Part shown: positions 7,936-14,569 of the stretch, one piece after another
Layout: every line of letters begins with the position of its first letter
Position numbering within the stretch: the first letter of the stretch is position 1
Source: CAZNDN01 sp964571815
GTDB taxonomy: Bacteria; Fibrobacterota; Chitinivibrionia; Chitinivibrionales; WJKA01
NCBI GenBank assembly: GCA_964571815.1
Contig: CAZNDN010000076.1
Span: 1-19,388 of the forward strand
Direction of reading: 5' to 3'
Length of the DNA: 19,388 nt
Position numbers and translations under genes: made by a program
The notes under the pieces: generated by a model
Seen by the model: the letters and a program-made list of their open reading frames with translations, nothing else
Told to the model about the DNA's origin: nothing
Database searches by the model: none

Positions 7936-10248
7936 GTGATTGCCCGCAAGGCCGCATTGCTTGTCGGTGGCTCGATCGTGCTGGTGCTGCTTGTTCAGCT
8001 TGGGTCGCTGGTGGGTATCGACGATCTGATCTACGGCTGCAACTTCCTGTTCTCTTCGGAAGATGTCGGCGATGAAGTGGTGATTGTGGGGATTGATGCA
8101 TCGAGTATCCAGGAGGTGGGCGGATGGCCCTGGCCGCGAAGTACGCTCGCGAGGCTGTTCGAGCGTATCGACCGGAGCGGCGCCCACACGGTTGCGCTCG
8201 ATTTCCTGTTCCCTCCCCGGCCCGACCGAGAAGAAAACGACAGCCTGGCGTCGGTCTTCTCCAGAATCGAGCGCCTGGTATTGCCGTTCCGCGTTACGGG
8301 AATTTCCCGCAACCGGCCGAAGGCGCCTCCTCGTGGCGTCGAGGAAATCGGCGGGTTCGGTTTCCCCGTGGTGCGTGAACCGGAGCGTCTCGAGGATGCA
8401 TCGCTGTACCGGGCCGAGGATATCGAGGCCCCGGATTCGTTGTTTTTCGCGCATACGTTTCGCAGCGGATTTCTCAACGTCTCGACGCGGAAGGCCACGC
8501 AGCGGTTGACCGAAGTGATTCACGTGATCGGAGCGGGCCGCCACTATCTGCCCTCGTTCGGCGTCGCGGCCGCGGCTTCACTGCTTGAAACCTCACCCGA
8601 GGATTTTGTCGTTGCACCCGGCCCCCGAATCGAGATGAGCACCAGGCGGATTCCTCTTCGGTCGGGCTCCGGCTCGGTGTTGCTGAATTTCAGGGGGCGG
8701 CGGGGCACGATCCCCACGGTGCCGGCGGCGGAGGTGCTGGAAGGCTCGGTCGATCGTTCGGTGCTGGAGGGCAAGCTGGTGCTGGTGGGCATGACCGACG
8801 CGGCGGCCGCGCCCGATTTTTTCATCACTCCCGTGGGCGCCGATTTCCCGGGCGTGGAGATATGGGCCACGTCGATTCTCGATATTCTCAATCGATCGTG
8901 GGTGCGTCGGGGCGGACCGTTATCAACCGCAAACGGACTTCTCGCCCTGCTGCTGTTTCCCGGCCTGGCGCTGGTGGTGCCGAGCCGGCGTCGAAGGCTC
9001 TCGGCGGGGGTGTCCACGGCGGTCGCCCTCGGCAGTCTCGGCGCCGTTCCCGTTCTCTTTCATACGGTATCGTACTTCTGGAATCCCCTCCCGCACCTCA
9101 TCGCTTGCGTGCTTTCCCTGGTGTGGCCGGCGTTTCGGAAGGACGACGCGACCGTGGTGCAGGTGGGATCGGTTGATTTCGAGCCGCCCGAGACCGCGCC
9201 TTCCGATGTGCTTGAGCCGCCGGAGGATGAGGACGGACTGAAAGCGATTCCTGACGCCGACACCGCCCGGCACGTACGGCGGCGTATTGCGGCAGGGGTT
9301 GAAGGAGCACCCGGGGCGGAGGAGTCCCGCGTGCTTGAAGCGTTTCGGGAGCTTTGCGGGGGCAGGATTATCGATTTCGTGGGCAGCGGCGGCATGGCCG
9401 ACGTCTACCTGGTGTGGAAGCCGCGGCAGGACGTGTACCGGGCGGTGAAGGTGATCAAACCCGACCGTCCGGAGAAGCTTCGGCAGCGGTTTCAGACCGA
9501 AGGCCGGATTCTTTCGAACCTGACCCACCCCAATATCGTCCAGTGCTACAGCGTGGGCGAGTGGCACGAGCTTCCGTACCTGGAGATGGAGTATGTCTAC
9601 GGCTTCGCCATGGACGACGTGATCCGCACATGTCAAACACTCTCGGTCGAGCAGACCCTGGCCGTGGGCATCGCGGTCTGCCGCGCGCTGCAGTTCGCTC
9701 ATACCCGGACGGTCAGTATCTACGGCAAAACATACACGGGGATCATTCATCGGGACCTCAAGCCGGCCAATATTCTACTGAGCCGGGCGGTTCGTGTGAA
9801 GATCGGCGATTTCGGCATTGCACGCCCGCGACAGACCAGTCTGCACACGGGCGACACCGGCTCGATTCTAGGGACGCTTCCGTACCTGGCACCCGAGCAG
9901 GTTGACGGGGAGAAGGTCACGGCGCAAAGTGATATCTACGCCCTCGGCGTCACGCTCTACGAGATGCTGACCGGTGAGCGAGCGCTTCCCCAGGTTCAGG
10001 TGAATGCCCTGATCAGCGCGAAGGCATCGGGGAAGATCAGGCCGCTGAGAGAATATTCGCGTGTTCCCGGTGATGTGGCAAGGGTCGTGAGCACGGCAAT
10101 GGCGGTGAAGCCTGAGGATCGATACTCCTCGGCGCAGGCAATGGGAAAAGATCTGGAGCGCTGTTTTCGCAACCTGAGCAACAGCACGGCAGGCTACCCG
10201 CCGCTGGAGGCGTTGCTGGAAAGATATCGGGAGCAGCCCGCGGGTTGA
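7936..10248 (+). CDS. CHASE2-domain receptor Ser/Thr protein kinase
   Basis: A 770-residue transmembrane kinase. One helix (about 7-26) leads to an extracytoplasmic CHASE2 sensor (about 30-325, with VVIVGIDASSIQEVGGWPWPR and VLVGMTDAAAAPDFFITPVG). Three helices follow (about 334-350, 357-376, 381-400), the standard CHASE2 arrangement, and then an acidic linker. The Hanks-type kinase (about 478-745) is complete: Gly loop GSGGMADVYLV, Lys505 in AVKVIK, HRDLKPAN at 605-612, DFG at 625-627 and APEQ at 652-655. It should be active and face the cytoplasm. No PASTA repeats are present. The start is GTG, 3 bp after the FecR stop; the first hydrophobic helix follows at once, which supports it. The ligand is unknown. 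The next gene encodes an FHA domain, a natural reader of its phosphothreonine products. Confidence 0.93.
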   Translation: MIARKAALLVGGSIVLVLLVQLGSLVGIDDLIYGCNFLFSSEDVGDEVVIVGIDASSIQEVGGWPWPRSTLARLFERIDRSGAHTVALDFLFPPRPDREENDSLASVFSRIERLVLPFRVTGISRNRPKAPPRGVEEIGGFGFPVVREPERLEDASLYRAEDIEAPDSLFFAHTFRSGFLNVSTRKATQRLTEVIHVIGAGRHYLPSFGVAAAASLLETSPEDFVVAPGPRIEMSTRRIPLRSGSGSVLLNFRGRRGTIPTVPAAEVLEGSVDRSVLEGKLVLVGMTDAAAAPDFFITPVGADFPGVEIWATSILDILNRSWVRRGGPLSTANGLLALLLFPGLALVVPSRRRRLSAGVSTAVALGSLGAVPVLFHTVSYFWNPLPHLIACVLSLVWPAFRKDDATVVQVGSVDFEPPETAPSDVLEPPEDEDGLKAIPDADTARHVRRRIAAGVEGAPGAEESRVLEAFRELCGGRIIDFVGSGGMADVYLVWKPRQDVYRAVKVIKPDRPEKLRQRFQTEGRILSNLTHPNIVQCYSVGEWHELPYLEMEYVYGFAMDDVIRTCQTLSVEQTLAVGIAVCRALQFAHTRTVSIYGKTYTGIIHRDLKPANILLSRAVRVKIGDFGIARPRQTSLHTGDTGSILGTLPYLAPEQVDGEKVTAQSDIYALGVTLYEMLTGERALPQVQVNALISAKASGKIRPLREYSRVPGDVARVVSTAMAVKPEDRYSSAQAMGKDLERCFRNLSNSTAGYPPLEALLERYREQPAG

Positions 10249-10273
10249 GTGCGGGCCGACCCGGAAGGAGTCT

Positions 10274-11944
10274 ATGAGTTACTATTACCTGCAGGTTGCC
10301 CGGGGTGAACACCAGGGAAAACGATACCTCCTGGAAGAGGGGGCGACGAGCGTGGGACGCAGCTCCGAGAGCACAATCGCGCTCTCTTCACGCGAACGGA
10401 GCGTGTCGGGGCATCACCTGATCATCTACCGCACCTCGGAGAGAATCCTTCTGCAGGACCTTCAGAGCACCAACGGCACGTACGTGAACGAGGAGAGGGT
10501 GGATGAGCGGGAGTTACGCGCCGGCGATGTTGTCGGGTTCGGCAAGAGCGGTCCTCGCCTGAAGTTGATCGAGTCGGAGGAGGAGCTTTCCAGTGCACCC
10601 GACTCCGGAGGAGGCGCCAAGCCGCCCACGACTTCGACCTCGCGCAACGCACCGGCCGGCGCCTTCACGTACGAGACCGACCATTCGAGAGTGGCGCGCA
10701 AGGAGGAGCCGAAGAAGAAGCGCGACATGGATGCCCTGGGGCGCGACGACATGTTCGGGGAGGCCTCGAGCGAAACGATCGACATGGAGCGCAAGCTGGT
10801 GGGGAAACGCATGAGTTCCAGAGAGATGCAGCGTCTGCTGGACAACGGCGGCCGTCTGGAGCGAATCATCGACCGGGGCAACCTCGGGACGACGCAAACC
10901 CACCTTCTGAGGATGTCGTACCAGGCGGGCAGGCGGCAGCGAAAGCGCTGGTTTGCGGTTTTGGGAGGGGGTGTCTTTCTCTCCACGATTCTCATAGCCT
11001 ACTTCTCTATCCGGACCTACCAGTACCGGAAGATTCTCAACCAGGGACTGACTATCGAGCAGGAGCTGGACCGGCTGGAGAAACGTATCAGCCAGGCGCG
11101 GAAGAACCCGGAGGAGAATCGTGAGACGCTCAAGGCGCTCCTTGCCCGCCTGGAGTCGCGCAAGGACAGCCTTTCGTCGGTGAAGTCGCGGCTCAACGAC
11201 GCCGATTTCGGCAAGTTCTACTCCGATCCGGTAGAGCGCAAGATCGACGAGATCATTCGGCGGTTCGGTGAAGACGACTACCACATTCCGCCCGCCATGA
11301 TCGACCGTGTCAAGTATCACCTGGAGATCTACTCGGGTCGAATGCACCGGACCATTGCCAAGTACCTTCTGCGCAAAGAGAAGTACTTCCCGATGATCCT
11401 GCGCGTGCTCAGGGAGAAGAACCTTCCGCGGGAGCTGGCCTTCATTTCCATGCTCGAGAGCGGGTTCAATCCGCGTGCGTTGAGTCATGCGGGCGCGCGG
11501 GGATTGTGGCAGTTCATGCCGGCCACGGGGCGCAGCTACGGGCTGCGGGTCGACGGGAACGTGGATGAGCGGCTGGATCCGGAGAAGGCCACGTACGCGG
11601 CGGCGGAGTATTTCAAGGACCTGATCGGGATTTTCGGCAGCCGCAGCTCGGTGATGCTTGCCATGGCCGCCTACAACGCCGGGGAGGGGCGCGTGATGGG
11701 CGCCCTGCGCAGGATCGACGATCCCATGAGGGACCGCGACTTCTGGTATATCTACCGTATGGGCTACCTGGCCGAGGAGACCAACGAGTACATACCGCGC
11801 GTGATTGCCCTGATGATTATCAGCGAGTACCCGGACGAATACGGGTTCGGCGGACTGCACGCTCCGCGGGAAGAGCTGGAGACCGAGGATGATTTCATCG
11901 ACCTTGACAAGGAGGAAGGGCTGGGGAGGCGCCCGGGGTCGTGA
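10274..11944 (+). CDS. FHA - transmembrane - lytic transglycosylase (SLT) fusion
   Basis: A 556-residue protein joining a phosphothreonine reader to a wall-cleaving enzyme. The FHA domain is at about 5-98 with the binding motifs GRSSE (28-32), SGHH (45-48) and STNGTYVN (65-72). A Thr/Ser-rich, charged linker follows. RRQRKRW then a single helix (about 226-246) predict the N-terminus inside. A likely coiled coil (about 258-310) leads to a MltD-like GH23 domain (about 371-515): catalytic Glu395 in MLESGFNP, GLWQFMPATG at 410-419 and AYNAGEGRV at 466-474. The SLT domain would lie outside and cut glycan strands to 1,6-anhydro-MurNAc ends. There is no signal peptide, only the internal anchor. AAGGAG precedes the ATG, 25 bp after the kinase stop. 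I know of no described protein with this order, but have not searched. Confidence 0.93.
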   Translation: MSYYYLQVARGEHQGKRYLLEEGATSVGRSSESTIALSSRERSVSGHHLIIYRTSERILLQDLQSTNGTYVNEERVDERELRAGDVVGFGKSGPRLKLIESEEELSSAPDSGGGAKPPTTSTSRNAPAGAFTYETDHSRVARKEEPKKKRDMDALGRDDMFGEASSETIDMERKLVGKRMSSREMQRLLDNGGRLERIIDRGNLGTTQTHLLRMSYQAGRRQRKRWFAVLGGGVFLSTILIAYFSIRTYQYRKILNQGLTIEQELDRLEKRISQARKNPEENRETLKALLARLESRKDSLSSVKSRLNDADFGKFYSDPVERKIDEIIRRFGEDDYHIPPAMIDRVKYHLEIYSGRMHRTIAKYLLRKEKYFPMILRVLREKNLPRELAFISMLESGFNPRALSHAGARGLWQFMPATGRSYGLRVDGNVDERLDPEKATYAAAEYFKDLIGIFGSRSSVMLAMAAYNAGEGRVMGALRRIDDPMRDRDFWYIYRMGYLAEETNEYIPRVIALMIISEYPDEYGFGGLHAPREELETEDDFIDLDKEEGLGRRPGS

Positions 11945-13014
11945 GTGCAAGGGTGAGCACCGCGAAGGGCGCGGAGAAGAGACAGGATAGCGCGCAGAAA
12001 AAGGCATATACGAGAAGTCCTCCACGGTTGCGTTTACCGGCAATGATCCACGCATCCTATACCTTCCTCACCGATTCCGAGTGGCAGTCTCGGATATCTC
12101 TCGCGGAGCAGATCGCTTCCGAGTGCGAACTTTGCCCGCGATCATGCGGAGTTGACAGGTTGAAAGGAGAGAAGGGCTTCTGCACAGCGGGCGCCGTACC
12201 GCGCATCTCCAGTATTTTTCCCCATCACGGCGAAGAGCCCCCGATTTCGGGTGCCGGCGGATCGGGCACGGTTTTCTTCTCCCATTGCACACTCCGCTGC
12301 GTCTTCTGCCAGAATTACCAGATCAGTCACCAGGGCGAAGGCAGGGAGTATGCGGTTGCGGAACTCGCCCGGCGCATGGTGTGGCTTCAGGAGAGCGGCT
12401 GCCACAATGTCAACCTCGTTACGCCGACCCACTACCTGCCGTGGATTCTGCGCGCACTGCACGCTGCCGCCAATCGGGGGCTTCGCATTCCCGTGGTATA
12501 CAACTGTGGCGGGTACGAGCGCGCGGAAGCGCTTCGGCTGCTTGACGGGATCGTGGATATCTACCTTCCGGACATGAAATACGGCGACAACCGCGCGGCG
12601 GGGCGGTTGTCCGGGGCGGAGGACTATGTCGAAGTCAATCAAGGGGCGATACGGGAGATGTTTCGTCAGGTGGGGCCCCTGAAACTCGATTCATCGGCAG
12701 GGGCTCTTCGCGGACTGCTGATTCGTCATCTGGTGCTGCCGGCCGGACACGCGGGAAGCGGGAAGGTGGCGGAGTTTCTCGCCGGGCATTTCGACCCCGA
12801 CGATATCGCGGTGAGTGTCATGGCGCAGTACGCTCCCCAGTACCGTGCCTGCGAGCATCCGGAGATTGCCCGGCGCATCTCGCGTGAGGAGTACGAGCGG
12901 GCGCGGGCGTGGTTCGAGAACGCGGGGTTCGGCGGGTACTACCAGGACGCTCCGCGCATGGATGAATCGTTCTTGATCGATTTCACCCGAAGGAAGTTCG
13001 AGCGGTTGGGGTAA
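11941..13014 (+). CDS. PflX-type radical SAM protein (PFL-activase-like)
   Basis: A 357-residue radical SAM enzyme of the PflX/COG1313 group, related to pyruvate formate-lyase activases; the substrate is unknown. Cys116-x3-Cys120-x2-Cys123 (CTLRCVFCQNY) binds the SAM cluster. Conserved family stretches CELCPRSCGVDR (62-73), GEKGFC (ending Cys81) and HHGEEPPISG are seen, so Cys62, 65, 69 and 81 may hold a further metal site. No PFL or glycyl-radical gene is in view. The GTG start overlaps the previous stop as GTGA, which suggests coupling. The first 34 residues are basic and poorly family-like; an ATG at 12042 is an alternative start but lacks a ribosome site. Whether the protein works with the kinase module or merely shares the transcript is unclear. 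Confidence 0.88.
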   Translation: MSARVSTAKGAEKRQDSAQKKAYTRSPPRLRLPAMIHASYTFLTDSEWQSRISLAEQIASECELCPRSCGVDRLKGEKGFCTAGAVPRISSIFPHHGEEPPISGAGGSGTVFFSHCTLRCVFCQNYQISHQGEGREYAVAELARRMVWLQESGCHNVNLVTPTHYLPWILRALHAAANRGLRIPVVYNCGGYERAEALRLLDGIVDIYLPDMKYGDNRAAGRLSGAEDYVEVNQGAIREMFRQVGPLKLDSSAGALRGLLIRHLVLPAGHAGSGKVAEFLAGHFDPDDIAVSVMAQYAPQYRACEHPEIARRISREEYERARAWFENAGFGGYYQDAPRMDESFLIDFTRRKFERLG

Positions 13015-13052
13015 TCTCCTCGAACGCCGGGCAATCTCCGGCTTCCGGACCG

Positions 13053-13122
13053 TGCCCTGGTTCACCTCAGAAGCGGTCGCGGCGCTCCGGCTTGCGGTCG
13101 GGAACCTTTTCCATCAGTTCTC
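13053..13122 (-). repeat. Direct repeat copy A (3' end of the RHH antitoxin gene)
   Basis: These 70 bp match 14999-15068 at 64 of 70 positions in the same orientation. Copy A is the functional one: it holds the antitoxin's last codons and its TGA stop plus about 14 bp beyond. Confidence 0.85.
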
Positions 13123-13306
13123 TGAACTTCCCGGGGCTGGGGGCCCGCTTCGCCCGTTCCGCGAGATAGTCGGCCGTCCCGAGGGCCGAGAGCTTCTCGG
13201 CGAGGGCCGTGGTCACCAGTTGATTGACGGATATGTGGTCCCGCCTCGCTTCCTCTCGGGCAGCTTCGTGCAGGGAGTCCGGCAGCCTCAGGCTGATAGT
13301 ACTCAT
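13067..13306 (-). CDS. RHH (HicB/CopG-like) antitoxin, orphaned
   Basis: A 79-residue protein starting MSTISLRLPDSLHEAAREEA, a ribbon-helix-helix fold (residues 1-45) of the sort that dimerises on its own operator. The basic, charged tail (KFRELMEK ... RKPERRDRF) would wrap the toxin. Its ATG overlaps the stop of a truncated PIN-domain coding stretch (ATGA), showing that it was the second gene of a PIN toxin pair. The toxin's front part is now missing, replaced by mazF and its antitoxin, so this gene may be transcribed from their promoter. It could still act as a repressor or cross-antitoxin, or be decaying; its frame is intact. Confidence 0.8.
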   Translation of the reverse strand: MSTISLRLPDSLHEAAREEARRDHISVNQLVTTALAEKLSALGTADYLAERAKRAPSPGKFRELMEKVPDRKPERRDRF

Positions 13307-13419
13307 CCTGGTCCTCCCATTTTCGCGAGAAATTCTCCTGGAGTTACAGTATCCACGCCAAAGCTGTCGGCTCCGGCGAAATCCTTCTTGTTGAATGTAA
13401 CAATATAGTCTTGCGGTAT
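13303..13419 (-). pseudogene. C-terminal remnant of a PIN-domain toxin
   Basis: Thirty-eight codons and a stop, starting immediately after the mazF TAG and in the same frame. The peptide includes DYIVTFNKKDF and GVDTVTPGEFLAKMG. This is the usual end of PIN-family toxins (final strand with Asn/Lys-Asp-Phe, then a tPxEFL helix). The upstream three-quarters with the catalytic acidic residues is absent, and there is no start codon of its own, so it cannot make a toxin. Readthrough of the mazF stop would append it to MazF. Overlap with the downstream antitoxin gene (ATGA) shows the original pair. Confidence 0.8.
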
Positions 13420-13773
13420 CTACAAATACCGGGGTTCGTTTACCAGGCGGAGGCCGTCCAGTATCTCCCGCACGCGTGTGGTGGACAGTGTGCCGATTCT
13501 CGCTTTCAGGTCTGATTTGTCCACTGTCAGGACTTGTGTCACATTGACCACACTTGCTTTCGTAAGGTTGGCCTCGCCCTTGCGCAACCGTACATTGCCG
13601 GGAATCTTTTCTCGTGAAAGGTTTGAGGTGAGCGTGACGGCGATTGTCGTGTTGATACGGCCGGCGTTGAAGACGTCATTCTGCACGATCACGCATGGGT
13701 GACGGTAGCCCGGTGCGGAGCCGGAGGGCTCCTCCAGTTCGACCCAAAAGAGATCGCCCTGCCTGATCACCAT
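13420..13773 (-). CDS. mazF: MazF/PemK-family endoribonuclease toxin
   Basis: A 117-residue toxin that would cut mRNA at short sequence motifs when freed from its antitoxin. Family features are clear: RQGDLFWVEL at the start, the GYRHPCVIVQND loop with catalytic Arg24, and TLTSN with Thr49 aligning to the second catalytic residue. The segment VNVTQVLTVDKSDL and the end helix TTRVREILDGLRLV complete the fold. The length is typical. The ATG lies inside the antitoxin's last codons (7-nt overlap), the normal antitoxin-first order. The stop is followed directly and in frame by the PIN-toxin remnant, marking an insertion or replacement junction. Confidence 0.93.
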   Translation of the reverse strand: MVIRQGDLFWVELEEPSGSAPGYRHPCVIVQNDVFNAGRINTTIAVTLTSNLSREKIPGNVRLRKGEANLTKASVVNVTQVLTVDKSDLKARIGTLSTTRVREILDGLRLVNEPRYL

Positions 13774-14021
13774 GTATTGCGCACGTTTCTCCGCGAGTAC
13801 TTCCGCACGCGGTCCCGAAAATCTCTTTCTTCGGGGGTATCATCATCCGCGCAGGCGGCGTCAATTTTCCGAAGTAACTCGCAGTTTTCGTCGCGATCGA
13901 TCATGTACCGGGCAGCTTGACTGAAAAAGCGGCTCCGTGAAATATGCAGCTTTTTCGTAAGCTTCCGGACACGACGGAATACGTCGCCGTCGATCGAAAT
14001 GGCCGTCTTGATCGTCTTCAT
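13767..14021 (-). CDS. RHH antitoxin of the MazF pair
   Basis: An 84-residue antitoxin. The N-terminal MKTIKTAISIDGDVFRRV ... LHISRSRFFSQAARYMI is a ribbon-helix-helix DNA-binding domain. The acidic middle (CADDDTPEERDF) and basic end would bind MazF. It belongs to the RHH class of MazF partners (as in Gram-positive EndoAI), not the AbrB-type E. coli MazE. I chose the ATG at 14021 over the upstream one at 14066 because GGGAGGG lies about 7 nt before it. The longer form would also read through the operator palindrome. The stop overlaps mazF by 7 nt. Confidence 0.88.
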   Translation of the reverse strand: MKTIKTAISIDGDVFRRVRKLTKKLHISRSRFFSQAARYMIDRDENCELLRKIDAACADDDTPEERDFRDRVRKYSRRNVRNTW

Positions 14022-14043
14022 GGAAGGCCCTCCCGCACGAGTG

Positions 14044-14062
14044 GTTATACCGCAAGTATAAC
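14044..14062. promoter_or_regulatory. Palindromic operator of the mazF operon
   Basis: GTTATAC (14044-14050), a 5-bp spacer, then GTATAAC (14056-14062): a perfect 7-bp inverted repeat 23 bp before the antitoxin start. It overlaps the likely -10 (TATAAC or TATACT on the minus strand). Its size and place fit a RHH-dimer operator for autorepression by the antitoxin-toxin complex. Confidence 0.65.
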
Positions 14063-14096
14063 TCATTCCAACCCCGTGTGCAAGGCTGGTTCGGGG

Positions 14097-14124
14097 CCGG
14101 CTTGCGGTCGAGAGCCCTTCTCAT
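14097..14124 (-). pseudogene. Relic of the RHH antitoxin 3' end (repeat copy C)
   Basis: Bases 14097-14124 match 15033-15060 of copy B at 24 of 28 positions, with the first 14 identical. On the minus strand it reads MRRALDRKP against MEKAFDRKPE in copy B and MEKVPDRKPE in the intact antitoxin. It is too short to function. Confidence 0.6.
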
Positions 14125-14187
14125 GCGCACCCCGCATGGGCCCGGCCACACCGAGTCCAGCGTGGCGTTGCACCGGGCGGTGCAGGT
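14125..14187 (-). pseudogene. Relic of a PilX-like pilin gene
   Basis: This stretch aligns with 15801-15867 inside the downstream PilX-like gene. The blocks match at 10/11, 22/25 and 12/17 positions, separated by a 2-nt and a 6-nt indel. The encoded peptide NATLDSVW matches NAALDSVW of that protein, in the same orientation and close to the same frame. It is joined directly to the antitoxin relic at 14097-14124, echoing the intact pilX / antitoxin-tail junction at 15076/15068. The surrounding sequence up to about 14205 shows weaker similarity. Confidence 0.55.
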
Positions 14188-14248
14188 TTTCCCCCGGACT
14201 TCACCCTCTCTCCTGCGTTCCATTCGGGTATGTGGTATTTTACCCATC

Positions 14249-14569
14249 ATGAGACGCACCGCATCGAGCACATCACAATGCTTCCCGCCCCGGATACAAA
14301 AGGCCGTGGGCTTTCTCTTCACCCGTCTCGACTCATGGACGCGTGTGTATCTCATCGGCTCGCGTGCGCGGCACGATACGACAAGAAACAGTGACTGGGA
14401 TTTTGCGCTCGACGCGGGTGAGCCGATTCCATGGTACTGCTTCGCCTCGATCCGCGGGCAATGCCGCGACATCGCCTGGCCGGACGACATCGACATTGTC
14501 GATTTACAGCGCGCTCCCGATGCTTTCAAAAGGGGAATCGAAGACGATATGGTGGAGATAACAACGTGA
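14249..14569 (+). CDS. mntA: MntA-type minimal nucleotidyltransferase antitoxin
   Basis: A 106-residue minimal nucleotidyltransferase. The signature GS-x10-DxD is exact (Gly37-Ser38 ... Asp49-Trp-Asp51), and a third acidic strand lies at DDIDIVDL (79-86). In type VII toxin-antitoxin systems MntA adds AMP to a tyrosine of the HEPN toxin and so silences it. The GTG of the HEPN gene overlaps this stop (GTGA). I chose the ATG at 14249 because it begins just before the conserved domain; an in-frame ATG at 14078 would run through the relic sequences. No ribosome site precedes it, and TATTTT at 14236-14241 would place the transcript start on or next to the ATG, so a leaderless mRNA is possible. Confidence 0.82.
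   Translation: MRRTASSTSQCFPPRIQKAVGFLFTRLDSWTRVYLIGSRARHDTTRNSDWDFALDAGEPIPWYCFASIRGQCRDIAWPDDIDIVDLQRAPDAFKRGIEDDMVEITT

Noticed and set aside
10514..12055. Minus-strand open frame of 513 codons opposite the FHA-transglycosylase
   Set aside because: Shadow frame; the plus strand has unmistakable FHA and SLT motifs.
13026..13042. GCCGG/CCGGC stem between the radical SAM gene and the antitoxin as a bidirectional terminator
   Set aside because: Five-bp stem without T-runs on either side.
13861..14529. Minus-strand open frame of 222 codons across the toxin-antitoxin island
   Set aside because: It overlaps the antitoxin and nucleotidyltransferase genes in wrong frames. Its only meaningful parts are the pilX and antitoxin relics, reported separately.
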